Source: Chloroflexota bacterium (GTDB lineage Bacteria > Chloroflexota > Anaerolineae > Anaerolineales > Villigracilaceae). From it: DNA of 64,000 nucleotides. Numbering within the stretch: position 1 is the stretch's first letter; each line of letters opens with the position of its first letter. The stretch covers positions 1 through 64,000 of the forward strand of contig JAIOAU010000012.1 in NCBI GenBank assembly GCA_019873655.1. Direction: 5' to 3'. Positions 33,278 through 42,436 of the stretch are shown piece after piece. A model generated the notes under the pieces. That model saw only the letters and a program-made list of their open reading frames with translations. It ran no database searches and was not told the origin of the DNA. A program made the position numbers and the translations under genes.

Positions 33278-34336
33278 CTACGGCTCTCGCACGCAGCGAT
33301 AGCCGTGCCGTGGATTGCCAAAGGTCTTGGGCTGGGCGCTGACGACGCCCTGGTAATTGACGTAGTAGGCCTCCGCCTCGTTGAACTCGTCCGCCGCCCA
33401 GTAATAGATGGGCGGGGCGGTCGGATCCCAGAGAGGCGTTTCCTTGTCGGGGGTGAGGGCGCAATCCGCCCGCCCCAGGCCGCCGTCCCAGACGCAGCCG
33501 GCGTTCTGCCCGCGGCGCGTCAGCGAGCGGACGAGTTCGTCCACCGTGGGCATGCGCCAGATGAATTGCGGGGTCTCGGCCAAGGCCAGGCCGTCGGCGG
33601 TCAGGTAGGCGCACAAACCGGTGGTCTGCATGTCGCTCGGACGGGCGGGTAGCCTCGATTTGTCGTCCAGGCCGAGGGGAGGCTGGCCGTAGAGGGCCAG
33701 GGCGTTCCAGGAGGGGTAGCCGCCCCATTCCTGCCGCCAGTTCCAGCCGGGGCCGGCCGGGGCCCAGACCAGGTCCACGCCCGGGGCGGCGATGCGCCGG
33801 GCGCCGCGTCCGCCGTCGTCGTAGCGGCGGAGCAGGGCGGGCAATTGCGCCGCCGAGACGAGAAGGACAATTGTCAGCGGGATGCCGGTTGCCAGCAGAA
33901 AAGCCAGGTTGCGCCGCCCCCAGACGGGCGACGGCCTCCAGCCTGCCTCCTGCCTGCGGCGGCGGTCGCGCCCCTCCAGCAGGAACAGGACGCCGGTCAG
34001 GACCAGCAGGGCGCTGAGGGGAATCATGCTCAGCACGCCGCTCAGGGTCAGGGCGCCGAAGCGGCGGAAGGCCATTCCCCACCACCAGAGGGTGAAAGCC
34101 GTCCCGCCTAGGACGAGAATCCAGCCTCCCAGGCGCGGCCAGCGCAGGGCGAGCAGGCTGAAGGTCAGGCAGACTGCCGCCGGGACCAGGTAGGCCAGCG
34201 GTTGAGGAAACGGCAGTCCCCAGCCTTCGTAGTACAGTTCGGCGATGCCCCAGAACGTCCACAGGCTGGTGGTCAGGATGACGAGCGCGGCGGCCAGAAG
34301 GCCGGGCAGGCGGCGCTTGAAAGAGGAGTTTGTCAT
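33278..34336 (-). CDS. Membrane protein with C-terminal FGE/DUF1566-like domain
   Basis: The 352-aa protein has about five membrane helices (residues 12-165). Its extracytoplasmic C-terminal half has aromatic-rich motifs (WRMPTVDELVRSL, YYWAADEFNEAEAYYVNY, GYRCVREP) characteristic of the Lcl/DUF1566 and formylglycine-enzyme-like C-lectin folds. Four Cys lie in this half (CAYL, CVWD, CALT, CVRE). The function is unknown; it is perhaps a surface sensor or ligand-binding module. It lies at the edge of the MITE-bounded segment. Confidence 0.7.
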   Translation of the reverse strand: MTNSSFKRRLPGLLAAALVILTTSLWTFWGIAELYYEGWGLPFPQPLAYLVPAAVCLTFSLLALRWPRLGGWILVLGGTAFTLWWWGMAFRRFGALTLSGVLSMIPLSALLVLTGVLFLLEGRDRRRRQEAGWRPSPVWGRRNLAFLLATGIPLTIVLLVSAAQLPALLRRYDDGGRGARRIAAPGVDLVWAPAGPGWNWRQEWGGYPSWNALALYGQPPLGLDDKSRLPARPSDMQTTGLCAYLTADGLALAETPQFIWRMPTVDELVRSLTRRGQNAGCVWDGGLGRADCALTPDKETPLWDPTAPPIYYWAADEFNEAEAYYVNYQGVVSAQPKTFGNPRHGYRCVREP

Positions 34337-34412
34337 TCTCTATCTGCTCTGTGCTTTGACTTTCCTCCTTATTCTACTTGTTTTCTATTTTCCCGTCAGG
34401 CGTTGATGGTTG

Positions 34413-34551
34413 TGGAACCGATTTTTGCTACAAAGATTGTCTGGAAAGTAAAAGCATCGAATTTCGCGAATTCTCCAAATCTTTTTCGTAAAATTCGTGT
34501 CATTCGATGCTGAAAAGCGGCAACGCGCCAGTCGCAGCAAAAGGTTGAATC
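34413..34551 (-). repeat. MITE-like element, copy B (inverted)
   Basis: The reverse complement matches 29804-29942 over almost its whole length; the differences are scattered and concentrated at the left end. The intact terminal repeat GCAGCAAAAGGTTGAATC lies at 34534-34551. With copy A it brackets about 4.5 kb in inverted orientation. The remaining bases of the 343-base gap hold only the TATAAT noted below. Confidence 0.75.
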
Positions 34552-34590
34552 ACCTCGTAAAGAACGCGTCAGACTGTTCGCGGCTGGGCT

Positions 34591-34596
34591 TATAAT
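34591..34596 (+). promoter_or_regulatory. -10 element of the transporter gene
   Basis: A perfect TATAAT with no good -35 box lies 40 bases after MITE copy B. Transcription would start near 34603, ahead of both possible start codons (TTG 34621, GTG 34681). Confidence 0.45.
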
Positions 34597-34680
34597 TAGG
34601 GCTGCGTTTTCCTGACCGCGTTGAGTCTGTCCGGATTTCTCGGCGGCAGAGCGACCGAAATACTTTGTTATGGATGGGCA

Positions 34681-36309
34681 GTGCACTTGACCACAATCTT
34701 CTCTGAGCAAATGCTGACGTTGTTCGTGATCCTGGCCGTCGGCGCGCTGTTGGGCAGTTTTTCCTGGCGCGGCGTTTCACTGGGGACGGCGGGTGTCTTG
34801 TTCGTGGCCCTTGTTTTCGGGCATTATGGACTGTCGGTTCCGAAAGCCGTGCAGGACCTGGGACTGCTGTTGTTCGTTTACGCGGTGGGGCTGCAGGCCG
34901 GGCCGCGCTTTTTTCGCACGTTCCGCCGCCTCGGGTTGCGCTTTGCCGCCATCGGGTTGACCGTGGCCTTGACCGGCGCGCTGGCGACGCTGGGGCTGAG
35001 CCGCTTGCTGGACCTGCCCGCCGACCTGGCGGCCGGTCTCTACACCGGCGCGCTGACCTGCACGCCGGCGCTGGCGGCTGCGATCGACACCTTCTCGCGC
35101 CTCTCGCCGCAGGCCGGCGGCGCGGTGTCGGTCGGATACGGGATTGCCTATCCCTTCAGCATGATCGGCATTGTCCTCCTCGTCCAGGCCTTGCCCCGCT
35201 TGCTGAAGCGCGACTTGCGGCTCGAGGAGAACGCCTGGCTGGCCGAACGTCAACGCGAATTGCCCATGCTGCTCGTCAAGCAATACCGCGTGACCAACCC
35301 GAACGCGGACGGCAAGACCCTGCTCGAAATCAACCCTCACCGTCTGGCGCGCGTCAACATCACCCGCATCCGGCGCGGCGAGGATGTCTTTCTGGTATCT
35401 CCGAACACTGTTTTGCGGCTGGGCGATGTCGTCCTGGCGGTGGGGCCGCAGGAAGAGTTGGAGAAAATCAAGATCATCCTGGGCGAGGAAACCGATGTCC
35501 CGATGGACAGGAACACGAAGATTACCACCCAGGACCTGGAGATGATCTCGCCGGCCTTCGCCGGCAAGACGCTGGCCGATTTGCGCGTCTGGGAGAACTT
35601 CGGCGTGGTCATCACCCGCATCCGCCGCCAGGGGGTGGAAATCGCCCCGATCGGCAGCGTGACCCTGGAGGTCGGCGACGGCCTGCACATTGTCGGCGAG
35701 AGAGAGAATGTCCAGGCGTTTGTCAAACAGGTGGGCGGCGATACGCGTCAGGCTCACGAGACGAGTATGCTGCCCTACCTGATCGGGCTGGTGCTGGGCA
35801 TTGGGGTCGGGATGATTCCGTTCCGTCTGCCGGGCGGGGTGGAGGTGGAACTGGGGATTGCCGGCGGCGCCTTTTTGGTCAGTCTGGTCTTCGGTCACTT
35901 TGGACGGATTGGGAACCTGCGCCTGTACGTGCCGGCCGCAGCCCGCAATCTGACCCGCGAACTGGGGCTGATGCTCTTCCTGGCCGGGGCGGGGACGACC
36001 GCTGGCGTCCACCTGGTCGAGGTCATCCGCGCCCAGGGCTGGATGCTGGCGCTGTGCGGCGCGGCGGTGACGATCCTCTCGGCGGCGGCCGGTCTGTTTT
36101 TGATGCTGCGGGTGTTCAGGATGCAGACGCTGGCCTCGCTGGGCGCGCTGACCGCCGCGATGACCAATCCGCCCGCGCTGGCGGCGGCCAACAACCAGAC
36201 CACGACCGATTTGGCCACCCTCTCTTACGCCAGCGTGTATCCGGCGGCGTTGATTTTCAAGATCGTCTTTGCGCAGTTGCTGGCCGCGGCCTTGCTGGCC
36301 TGGTTTTGA
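34681..36309 (+). CDS. AspT/YidE-type transporter with two RCK_C domains
   Basis: The product is a membrane protein of about 542 aa. The architecture is five to six helices (GTAGVLFVALVFGHYGL, GLLLFVYAVGLQAGP, ALTCTPALAAA), two central TrkA_C/RCK_C regulatory domains (about 205-290 and 295-370), then a second membrane half with matching motifs (GGAFLVSLVFGHFGR, LGLMLFLAGAGTTAG, AAMTNPPALAAA). This is the aspartate:alanine antiporter-like family. I prefer GTG at 34681 because family N-termini start about there; TTG at 34621 or ATG at 34711 are alternatives. The substrate is unknown. Confidence 0.85.
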   Translation: MHLTTIFSEQMLTLFVILAVGALLGSFSWRGVSLGTAGVLFVALVFGHYGLSVPKAVQDLGLLLFVYAVGLQAGPRFFRTFRRLGLRFAAIGLTVALTGALATLGLSRLLDLPADLAAGLYTGALTCTPALAAAIDTFSRLSPQAGGAVSVGYGIAYPFSMIGIVLLVQALPRLLKRDLRLEENAWLAERQRELPMLLVKQYRVTNPNADGKTLLEINPHRLARVNITRIRRGEDVFLVSPNTVLRLGDVVLAVGPQEELEKIKIILGEETDVPMDRNTKITTQDLEMISPAFAGKTLADLRVWENFGVVITRIRRQGVEIAPIGSVTLEVGDGLHIVGERENVQAFVKQVGGDTRQAHETSMLPYLIGLVLGIGVGMIPFRLPGGVEVELGIAGGAFLVSLVFGHFGRIGNLRLYVPAAARNLTRELGLMLFLAGAGTTAGVHLVEVIRAQGWMLALCGAAVTILSAAAGLFLMLRVFRMQTLASLGALTAAMTNPPALAAANNQTTTDLATLSYASVYPAALIFKIVFAQLLAAALLAWF

Positions 36310-36350
36310 AGTAAAATGAAGGCGAATTCTGGCGACAAAAGGAGAGCGAA

Positions 36351-36680
36351 ATGTCTGTTCTAACGGTCAAAGAGTTGTTCGAGCGCATGCCGCAGGCTTT
36401 TGTGGCTTCCAAGGCGGCGGGCGTGACGGCGGATATTCAATTCAAGTTCACCGGCGCCGAGGCGGGGGACTGGTATGTGACGATCAAGGACGGGACGCTT
36501 CAGGTCCACGAGGGCTTGAGCCCGGCGCCCAAACTGACCGTCTCGGCCGATTCGGGCGACATCGTCAAGATTTTCACCGGCCAGATGGACGGCATGCAGG
36601 CCTATATGTCCGGTAAATTGCGCGTTACCGGCGATATGACGCTGGCGATGAAGTTGATGGGGCTGTTCAAACTATCCTGA
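36351..36680 (+). CDS. SCP2 sterol-carrier domain protein
   Basis: The 109-aa protein consists of a single SCP2 fold: LFERMPQAFVASKA, IQFKFTGAEAGDWYVTIKDG, and PKLTVSADSGDIVKIFTGQMDGMQAYMSGKLRVTGD. It would bind a hydrophobic ligand in the cytoplasm. AAAGGAGAG lies 5 bases before the ATG. It is followed by a bidirectional terminator. Confidence 0.92.
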   Translation: MSVLTVKELFERMPQAFVASKAAGVTADIQFKFTGAEAGDWYVTIKDGTLQVHEGLSPAPKLTVSADSGDIVKIFTGQMDGMQAYMSGKLRVTGDMTLAMKLMGLFKLS

Positions 36681-36697
36681 CGGCGCTGTCGGTCTCG

Positions 36698-36741
36698 AAA
36701 AGCGAACTTCCGGCTTTGCGTGTAGCCGGAAGTTCGCTTTT
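36698..36741. terminator. Bidirectional terminator
   Basis: A perfect 17-bp stem (36698-36714 with 36725-36741; core GCGAACTTCCGGC) with a 10-base loop and A/T ends lies between the convergent SCP2 and MIP18-family genes. It touches the stop codon of the latter. Confidence 0.9.
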
Positions 36742-37097
36742 CATCCGTACAATCCCCAGTCGATCGCGCTGGGGTCTTCCATCATCGAGAAGTCCCACGG
36801 CTCGAACCCCAGTTCGACCTCGACCGGCAGGTTCAGGGCCTCCTGGGCTTTGATTTTGGTCATCTCGATCAGGGCTGGCCCGTAGGGGCAGAAGGGCGTG
36901 GTCAACAGCATGTAGAGTTTTGCCACCCCCTCTTCGATTTTCACGCGCCGCACCAGGCCCAACTGGATGATGTTGAGCATGATCTCGGGGTCGACGACTT
37001 CGGACAGTTTGGCGCGCAGCGGTTCGACCAGTTCGGGGTGGGTATCGTGCAGGTCCCAGATGACGCGGTTGAGGGGGCGGTCTTGCGTTTCGCTCAT
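36741..37097 (-). CDS. MIP18/SufT-family (DUF59) Fe-S assembly protein
   Basis: The 118-aa protein has the family core VDPEIMLNIIQLGLVRRVKI and LLTTPFCPYGPALIEM with the single conserved Cys. Proteins of this type help mature Fe-S proteins. The ATG at 37097 overlaps the sufR stop (ATGA), so the two are coupled. It stands opposite the suf operon, which fits the role. Confidence 0.9.
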   Translation of the reverse strand: MSETQDRPLNRVIWDLHDTHPELVEPLRAKLSEVVDPEIMLNIIQLGLVRRVKIEEGVAKLYMLLTTPFCPYGPALIEMTKIKAQEALNLPVEVELGFEPWDFSMMEDPSAIDWGLYG

Positions 37098-37717
37098 GAG
37101 GCTTTTTCCTCTGCCTGGACAAGGTAGGTGCATTTGGCGTCGCCGCTCAGAATGCACTGAACTTTCTCGGCCGGGACGGCCAGCAGTTTGGAAATGAGGG
37201 TTTGATCGACGACGCAGACTTCCGGGTGCTCCTGACCGATTTGCAGATAGGGACAGGTGATTTCATGGATATGGTATTGGCCGCCGGTCTTTTCCCACTC
37301 GACCTCGAACCCCTCTTCGGCCAACAGCGATTTGGCCAGTTCGAGGCGCTCCTCCATGGTCAGGCCGTGCATCTGTTCGGCGTATTCATTGGCGATCTGG
37401 CTGGCCATCTGCAGAAAGAGTTCTTTGACCATCGGGGCCGGCATGCTCGATTTGAGTTGGTCGAGCAAGCGCGAGGTCAGGCGCAGGTAGCGGGTGGGGA
37501 AGCGTTCCATGCCGTATTCGGTCAGCAGATAGACCAGGCGCGGCCGGCCGACGCCGTGGCGTTCTTCTTCGGCGGTGACCAGCCCCTCGGCTTGCAGATT
37601 GGTCAGATGATGGCGGGCCGAGATCGGGTTGATTCCCACCGCTTCGGCCAACTCGTTGATGGTGGCGCGGTGTCTCTTGGCCAGGGTGTGCAAAATACGG
37701 TCGCGCGTGCTTTTCAT
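37094..37717 (-). CDS. sufR: SufR-like Fe-S-sensing transcriptional regulator
   Basis: The 207-aa protein has an N-terminal winged helix (MKSTRDRILHTLAKRHRATINELAEAVGINPISARHHLTNL, wing ERHGVGRPRLVY). The C-terminal domain has clustered Cys (ITCPYLQIG, EVCVVDQ, QCILSGDAKC) that would hold an Fe-S cluster. In cyanobacteria and mycobacteria SufR represses suf when clusters are plentiful. It is divergent from sufC across a symmetric operator. ATG 37717 is chosen (GGAG 10 bases upstream); ATG 37726 has only one base of spacing. Confidence 0.9.
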   Translation of the reverse strand: MKSTRDRILHTLAKRHRATINELAEAVGINPISARHHLTNLQAEGLVTAEEERHGVGRPRLVYLLTEYGMERFPTRYLRLTSRLLDQLKSSMPAPMVKELFLQMASQIANEYAEQMHGLTMEERLELAKSLLAEEGFEVEWEKTGGQYHIHEITCPYLQIGQEHPEVCVVDQTLISKLLAVPAEKVQCILSGDAKCTYLVQAEEKAS

Positions 37718-37738
37718 GACCTTCATACTCCGTCTCAA

Positions 37739-37820
37739 AGTATAACAGGCTGGACGAACTTTGTCAATATTATAGATAATTATGATAAATATTGACATTT
37801 CTTACCGCCGGTGCTATAAT
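37739..37820. promoter_or_regulatory. Divergent sufR/suf promoters with shared palindromic operator
   Basis: Plus strand: TTGACA (37792-37797), 17 bases, TATAAT (37815-37820, preceded by TGC). Minus strand: TTGACA (37767-37762), 17 bases, TATACT (37744-37739). The two -35 boxes are the outer ends of an inverted repeat TGTCAATATT (37762-37771) / AATATTGACA (37788-37797), with a second palindrome ATAATTAT (37776-37783) in the centre. A regulator bound here would block both promoters. SufR as the binder is an inference from gene position. Confidence 0.85.
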
Positions 37821-37875
37821 CCGCTCGCTCGTGCAAGAAAGGCGAGAAATTCTGTTCTCCTCTCGGGAGGAAATG

Positions 37876-38661
<786 letters not shown>

Positions 38662-38702
38662 GTCATCGGTTTATCGAGCGCCTTTTACTGGATGGAGTGA
38701 CT

Positions 38703-41700
38703 ATGTCTGACGAGGCCAAGATTCTAGAAGAGATTGGGCAGTATCGCTACGGTTTTCGCGATCCGGAAAATTACGTCTTCAAGTCGCGCAAAGGGCTGGA
38801 TCGCGAGGTCGTCGAGCAGATTTCCTACATGAAAGGCGAGCCGAAATGGATGCTCGACTTTCGCCTGCGCGCCCTGGAGCACTTCCTGAGCCGTCCGATG
38901 CCCACCTGGGGGCCGGACTTGAGCGGGCTCGACCTGGATGACATCTACTACTACGTCAAACCGACCGAAAAACAAGAAAAATCCTGGGACGATGTGCCCG
39001 ACACCATCAAAAAGACCTTCGATCGCCTGGGCGTCCCGGAGGCGGAGCGCAAGTTCCTGGCCGGGCTGGGCGCGCAGTATGAATGCCTGAGCGGCAATAC
39101 GCGCGTTTATACGGCGCGCGGCGCGGTTCCTATCAAGGATATTTTGCCTGGTGATGTCGTCTTCTCGCTGGATGAAGCGACCAATCGGCTCATTCCTGCG
39201 CCGGTCAAGGCGTTCATGCCCAAAGGCGAGCGGCCTGTCTATGAAATCAAAGTAGGCACGCGCGCCATCCGCGCTACCGAAAATCATCCCTTCCTCGTGC
39301 TGGAACTCCAGCGCAAGGAAGGACGACGGCGCGGGCGATATGTGCGGTCGTGGAAGTATCTGCGCGACATCAAGCCTGGCGACCTGGTGGCCGTGGCAAA
39401 GGCATTGCCGGATGTCGGTCAGGATTACGTCTTGCAAGCCCCTGATGTGGAAACCAACTGGCGGCATAATCCCGTTGACCTGCCCCGGCAAACGACCCCT
39501 GACTTGATGTGGTGGCTTGGACTGTACCTGGGCGATGGGTTTATTCACCGCGAAGGCCGAAAAGCGCGGGTCGAATTTGCCATTCCTGAAACGGATGTCT
39601 CGCTGCGCTCGGAGTTCAAGCAGGTGACCCGCCGTCTGTTCGGCCTCGAAGCGCAAAATGGCGACCCATACCGCATGACAGTTGGCTCCAGCGTTATCGC
39701 GCGTTATCTGGAAGTCAACGGCTTCTCTGGCGGCGCGCTCGAAAAGCGCATCCCCTCGTGGGTGGCTTCTCTGCCGCGTGAGCAGATTCTGGCTTTCCTG
39801 GGCGGGTATGTGGATTCCGATGGATATGTGCGTGATCACGCCAAGAACAAGGATATCGTTCTGACCAGCGCCAATCCTGCCCTGTTGGAGGATGTCCGCG
39901 AATTGGCGGCCTTGTGCGGCATTGGCGTATCAAACGTTCATCGCTTCGAGGGGCCGCATCCGCATGATCAAGGCCGGACAATGGTCGGTTACCGCATGTT
40001 GTTCAGCGGCGATTTCGACCGAATTGGTTGCCGTTCGGAGCAACGCGTCAGCCGCATGGGACAGCGCAAGTTCCATCATTCCTACTCAATGGCGGAAGGT
40101 ACCAGTTTTCGCGGCCACGTCAACGAGTGGTTCGGATACGCCAAAGTCGAATCCATCACGCCGGCAGGAGTCGAACCGGTTTATGACATCGAAGTGGACG
40201 GCCCCCATAATTTCGTAGCCGAGGGCTTGATTGTCCATAACTCCGAAATGGTATACCACTCCATCCAGGAACACCTCGAAAAACAGGGCGTCATCTTCCT
40301 GTCCATCGAGGATGGACTGCGTCAGCATCCCGACCTGTTCCGCGAATATTTTGGGACGGTCATTCCCATCGAGGATAACAAGTTCGCGGCGCTGAACTCG
40401 GCCGTCTGGTCGGGCGGGTCGTTCGTCTACGTGCCGCCGGGCGTCAAGGTGGACTTGCCGCTGCAGGCTTACTTCCGTCTGAACACCGCCAACGTCGGCC
40501 AGTTCGAGCGCACGCTGATTATCGTGGACGAAGGCGCGCAGGTACATTACGTGGAGGGCTGCTTCCTGGCCGGGGCGCGCGTGCGGACTCGTCAGGGCGA
40601 AAAGCCCATCGAGCAGGTGCAGGTTGGCGATGAGGTCCTGACGCACCTGGGCCGCTGGCGCAGGGTGTATCACACGCAGGTCCGTCCGTATCACGGCAAA
40701 ATCTACAATATTCAATACTATGGCGACAGCAAACGCGAACTGCGGGTGACGGCCGACCATCCGCTCCTGATTGCCCGCCGCAAGCGCCGCGCCGAACGCA
40801 ACCAGGAATTCCAACTGGTTTGGGCGCGCGCCGATAGCGTCAAGAAAGGGGATTATCTGGTCGTTCCGGTCTATCAGCCCGAGGCGGAACTGGTGGCCGC
40901 CGGCATTCGGGTCGAAATTGGTCGTGGCCGCCATGCGCCCGAGGAGCGGTATGTCGCCTTCCCGCAGGAGCCGGATTTCTACCGCCTGCTGGGATACTAC
41001 TTTGCCGAAGGGCATGTGGACAACGAACATTATCTGACTTTCTCGTTCGGCGTGGCAGAAACCGCGTTGTTGGCCGATGTGCGCGAATTGCTCCAGCGCT
41101 ATTTTGGCAAAGCGCCCATTGAAAATGCTCCGCATCAGAACGGTCAGACGCTGGTGCTGGCTTCCACTGAAGCGGCGCGCGCCTTTGGGCGTGAGTTTGG
41201 CGCCAACGTTTACGAAAAGCGCGTGCCGGATTGGATCTTGAGCGCGCCCAGAGAATACCTGGCGCAGTTCGTGCGCGGCCTGTGGCTGGGCGATGGCAGT
41301 TACGACGCCCGCAAGAACATGTTCCGCTTCAACTCGGTCTCTGCCAATCTGGCGTATGCTTTCCGTGATGTTTTGCTGCGCCTAGGGATTGCCGCCTCGG
41401 TCAACCGCCAGAGCCGCGTTGCGCCGCGCCGCGATATTTACGCCGTTGTTATCGCTTCACCCTTCAACCCGCAGTTTGGTGAACTGGTGGGCGTGCCTGC
41501 CCCAGCCGGTTCCTGGCGCGGCTCGCCGTTTGCGCTGGACGAAAACTTCCAGTACATGCCCATCAAGCGCATTACGGTCGAAGAGCAGGAAACCGAAGTG
41601 TACAACTTCTCGGTCGAGGAAGATGAATCCTATCTCGCCGAAGGCGTGGTTTCCCATAACTGCACCGCCCCCCAATACACCACCGACTCCTTCCACAGCG

Positions 41701-42368
41701 GCGTCATCGAAATCATCGTCAAGAGAGGCGCCCGCTCGCGCTACACCACCATCCAGAACTGGAGTCACAACGTCTACAACCTGGTCACCCAGCGCGCCAA
41801 AGTCTATGCCGACGCCACCCATGAGTGGGTGGACGCGAATATGGGCAGTAAGATCACCATGAAGTACCCCTCCTGTTTCCTGATGGAACCCGGCGCGCGC
41901 GGCGAAATGCTCTCGATGGCTTTCGCCGGGCCGGGACAGATTCAGGACGCCGGATCGAAGATGGTGCACTTTGCCCCTCACACGTCCAGCAAGATTACCT
42001 CTAAGTCGATCTCGAAGGGCGGCGGGCGCGCCTCCTACCGCGGCCTGCTCAAGGTCTACAAAGGCGCGACCGGCGTCAAGTCCAACGTCGTCTGCGACGC
42101 GCTTCTGCTCGATCCGCAGTCGCGCACCGACACCTATCCTTATATCGAAATCGACGAGGACGACGTCAGCATCGGCCATGAGGCCTCCGTCTCGAAGGTC
42201 GGCGAGGAGCAACTCTTCTATCTGATGAGCCGCGGCCTGTCCGAGGAAGAGGCCACCACCATGGTTGTCTCCGGCTTCATCGAGCCGCTCGTCAAAGAAT
42301 TGCCGATGGAATACGCCGTCGAGATGAACCGCCTCATCCAGTTGCAAATGGAAGGTTCGATCGGTTAG
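38703..42368 (+). CDS. sufB: SufB scaffold protein interrupted by two inteins
   Basis: The precursor has 1221 aa; after removal of 386 and 367 residues the mature SufB would have 468 aa, the normal length. Extein landmarks: FLAGLGAQYE | SEMVYHSIQEHL, VIPIEDNKFAALNSAVWSGG, VHYVEG | CTAPQYTTDS and HFAPHTSSKITSKSISKGGG. Both junctions interrupt highly conserved SufB stretches, the second just before the Cys of CTAP. SufB assembles Fe-S clusters with SufC and SufD. The ATG at 38703 is preferred over GTG 38697. Correct splicing is needed for any Fe-S assembly, so it could act as a post-translational control. Confidence 0.97.
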   Translation: MSDEAKILEEIGQYRYGFRDPENYVFKSRKGLDREVVEQISYMKGEPKWMLDFRLRALEHFLSRPMPTWGPDLSGLDLDDIYYYVKPTEKQEKSWDDVPDTIKKTFDRLGVPEAERKFLAGLGAQYECLSGNTRVYTARGAVPIKDILPGDVVFSLDEATNRLIPAPVKAFMPKGERPVYEIKVGTRAIRATENHPFLVLELQRKEGRRRGRYVRSWKYLRDIKPGDLVAVAKALPDVGQDYVLQAPDVETNWRHNPVDLPRQTTPDLMWWLGLYLGDGFIHREGRKARVEFAIPETDVSLRSEFKQVTRRLFGLEAQNGDPYRMTVGSSVIARYLEVNGFSGGALEKRIPSWVASLPREQILAFLGGYVDSDGYVRDHAKNKDIVLTSANPALLEDVRELAALCGIGVSNVHRFEGPHPHDQGRTMVGYRMLFSGDFDRIGCRSEQRVSRMGQRKFHHSYSMAEGTSFRGHVNEWFGYAKVESITPAGVEPVYDIEVDGPHNFVAEGLIVHNSEMVYHSIQEHLEKQGVIFLSIEDGLRQHPDLFREYFGTVIPIEDNKFAALNSAVWSGGSFVYVPPGVKVDLPLQAYFRLNTANVGQFERTLIIVDEGAQVHYVEGCFLAGARVRTRQGEKPIEQVQVGDEVLTHLGRWRRVYHTQVRPYHGKIYNIQYYGDSKRELRVTADHPLLIARRKRRAERNQEFQLVWARADSVKKGDYLVVPVYQPEAELVAAGIRVEIGRGRHAPEERYVAFPQEPDFYRLLGYYFAEGHVDNEHYLTFSFGVAETALLADVRELLQRYFGKAPIENAPHQNGQTLVLASTEAARAFGREFGANVYEKRVPDWILSAPREYLAQFVRGLWLGDGSYDARKNMFRFNSVSANLAYAFRDVLLRLGIAASVNRQSRVAPRRDIYAVVIASPFNPQFGELVGVPAPAGSWRGSPFALDENFQYMPIKRITVEEQETEVYNFSVEEDESYLAEGVVSHNCTAPQYTTDSFHSGVIEIIVKRGARSRYTTIQNWSHNVYNLVTQRAKVYADATHEWVDANMGSKITMKYPSCFLMEPGARGEMLSMAFAGPGQIQDAGSKMVHFAPHTSSKITSKSISKGGGRASYRGLLKVYKGATGVKSNVVCDALLLDPQSRTDTYPYIEIDEDDVSIGHEASVSKVGEEQLFYLMSRGLSEEEATTMVVSGFIEPLVKELPMEYAVEMNRLIQLQMEGSIG
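39084..40241 (+). mobile_element. SufB intein 1 (386 aa, with LAGLIDADG endonuclease)
   Basis: It begins with Cys1 (CLSGNTRVYTARG), block B TENH at intein residues 65-68, and ends with block F/G VYDIEVDGPHNFVAEGLIVHN; the +1 residue is Ser. Between the splicing blocks lies a LAGLIDADG homing endonuclease with LGLYLGDG (145-152) and LGGYVDSDG (239-247), both acidic residues intact. All residues needed for splicing are present and the frame is open, so it is probably active and possibly mobile. Confidence 0.95.
40560..41660 (+). mobile_element. SufB intein 2 (367 aa, with LAGLIDADG endonuclease)
   Basis: It begins with Cys1 (CFLAGARVRTRQG), has block B TADH (64-67) and ends VYNFSVEEDESYLAEGVVSHN; the +1 residue is the conserved SufB Cys. 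The endonuclease motifs are LLGYYFAEG (143-151, Glu in place of Asp) and LWLGDGS (241-247). It is clearly different in sequence from intein 1, so the two were acquired separately rather than by duplication. Insertion before the CTAP Cys is a site I recall from mycobacterial SufB. Confidence 0.95.
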
Positions 42369-42373
42369 CAAGG

Positions 42374-42433
42374 TCCAACTTGCCAACGAGCCAACGAATA
42401 AACGCGCCAACGCGTAAACGTGTCAACGGATAA
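42374..42433 (+). repeat. 16-bp micro-repeat between sufB and sufD
   Basis: Repeated CAAC-n-TAAAC steps (CAACGAATAAACGCGC, CAACGCGTAAACGTGT, CAACGGATAAACC) with a 16-bp period, preceded by CAACTTGCCAACGAGC, fill the 68-base gap. No Shine-Dalgarno sequence for sufD is visible in it. Confidence 0.65.
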
Positions 42434-42436
42434 ACC

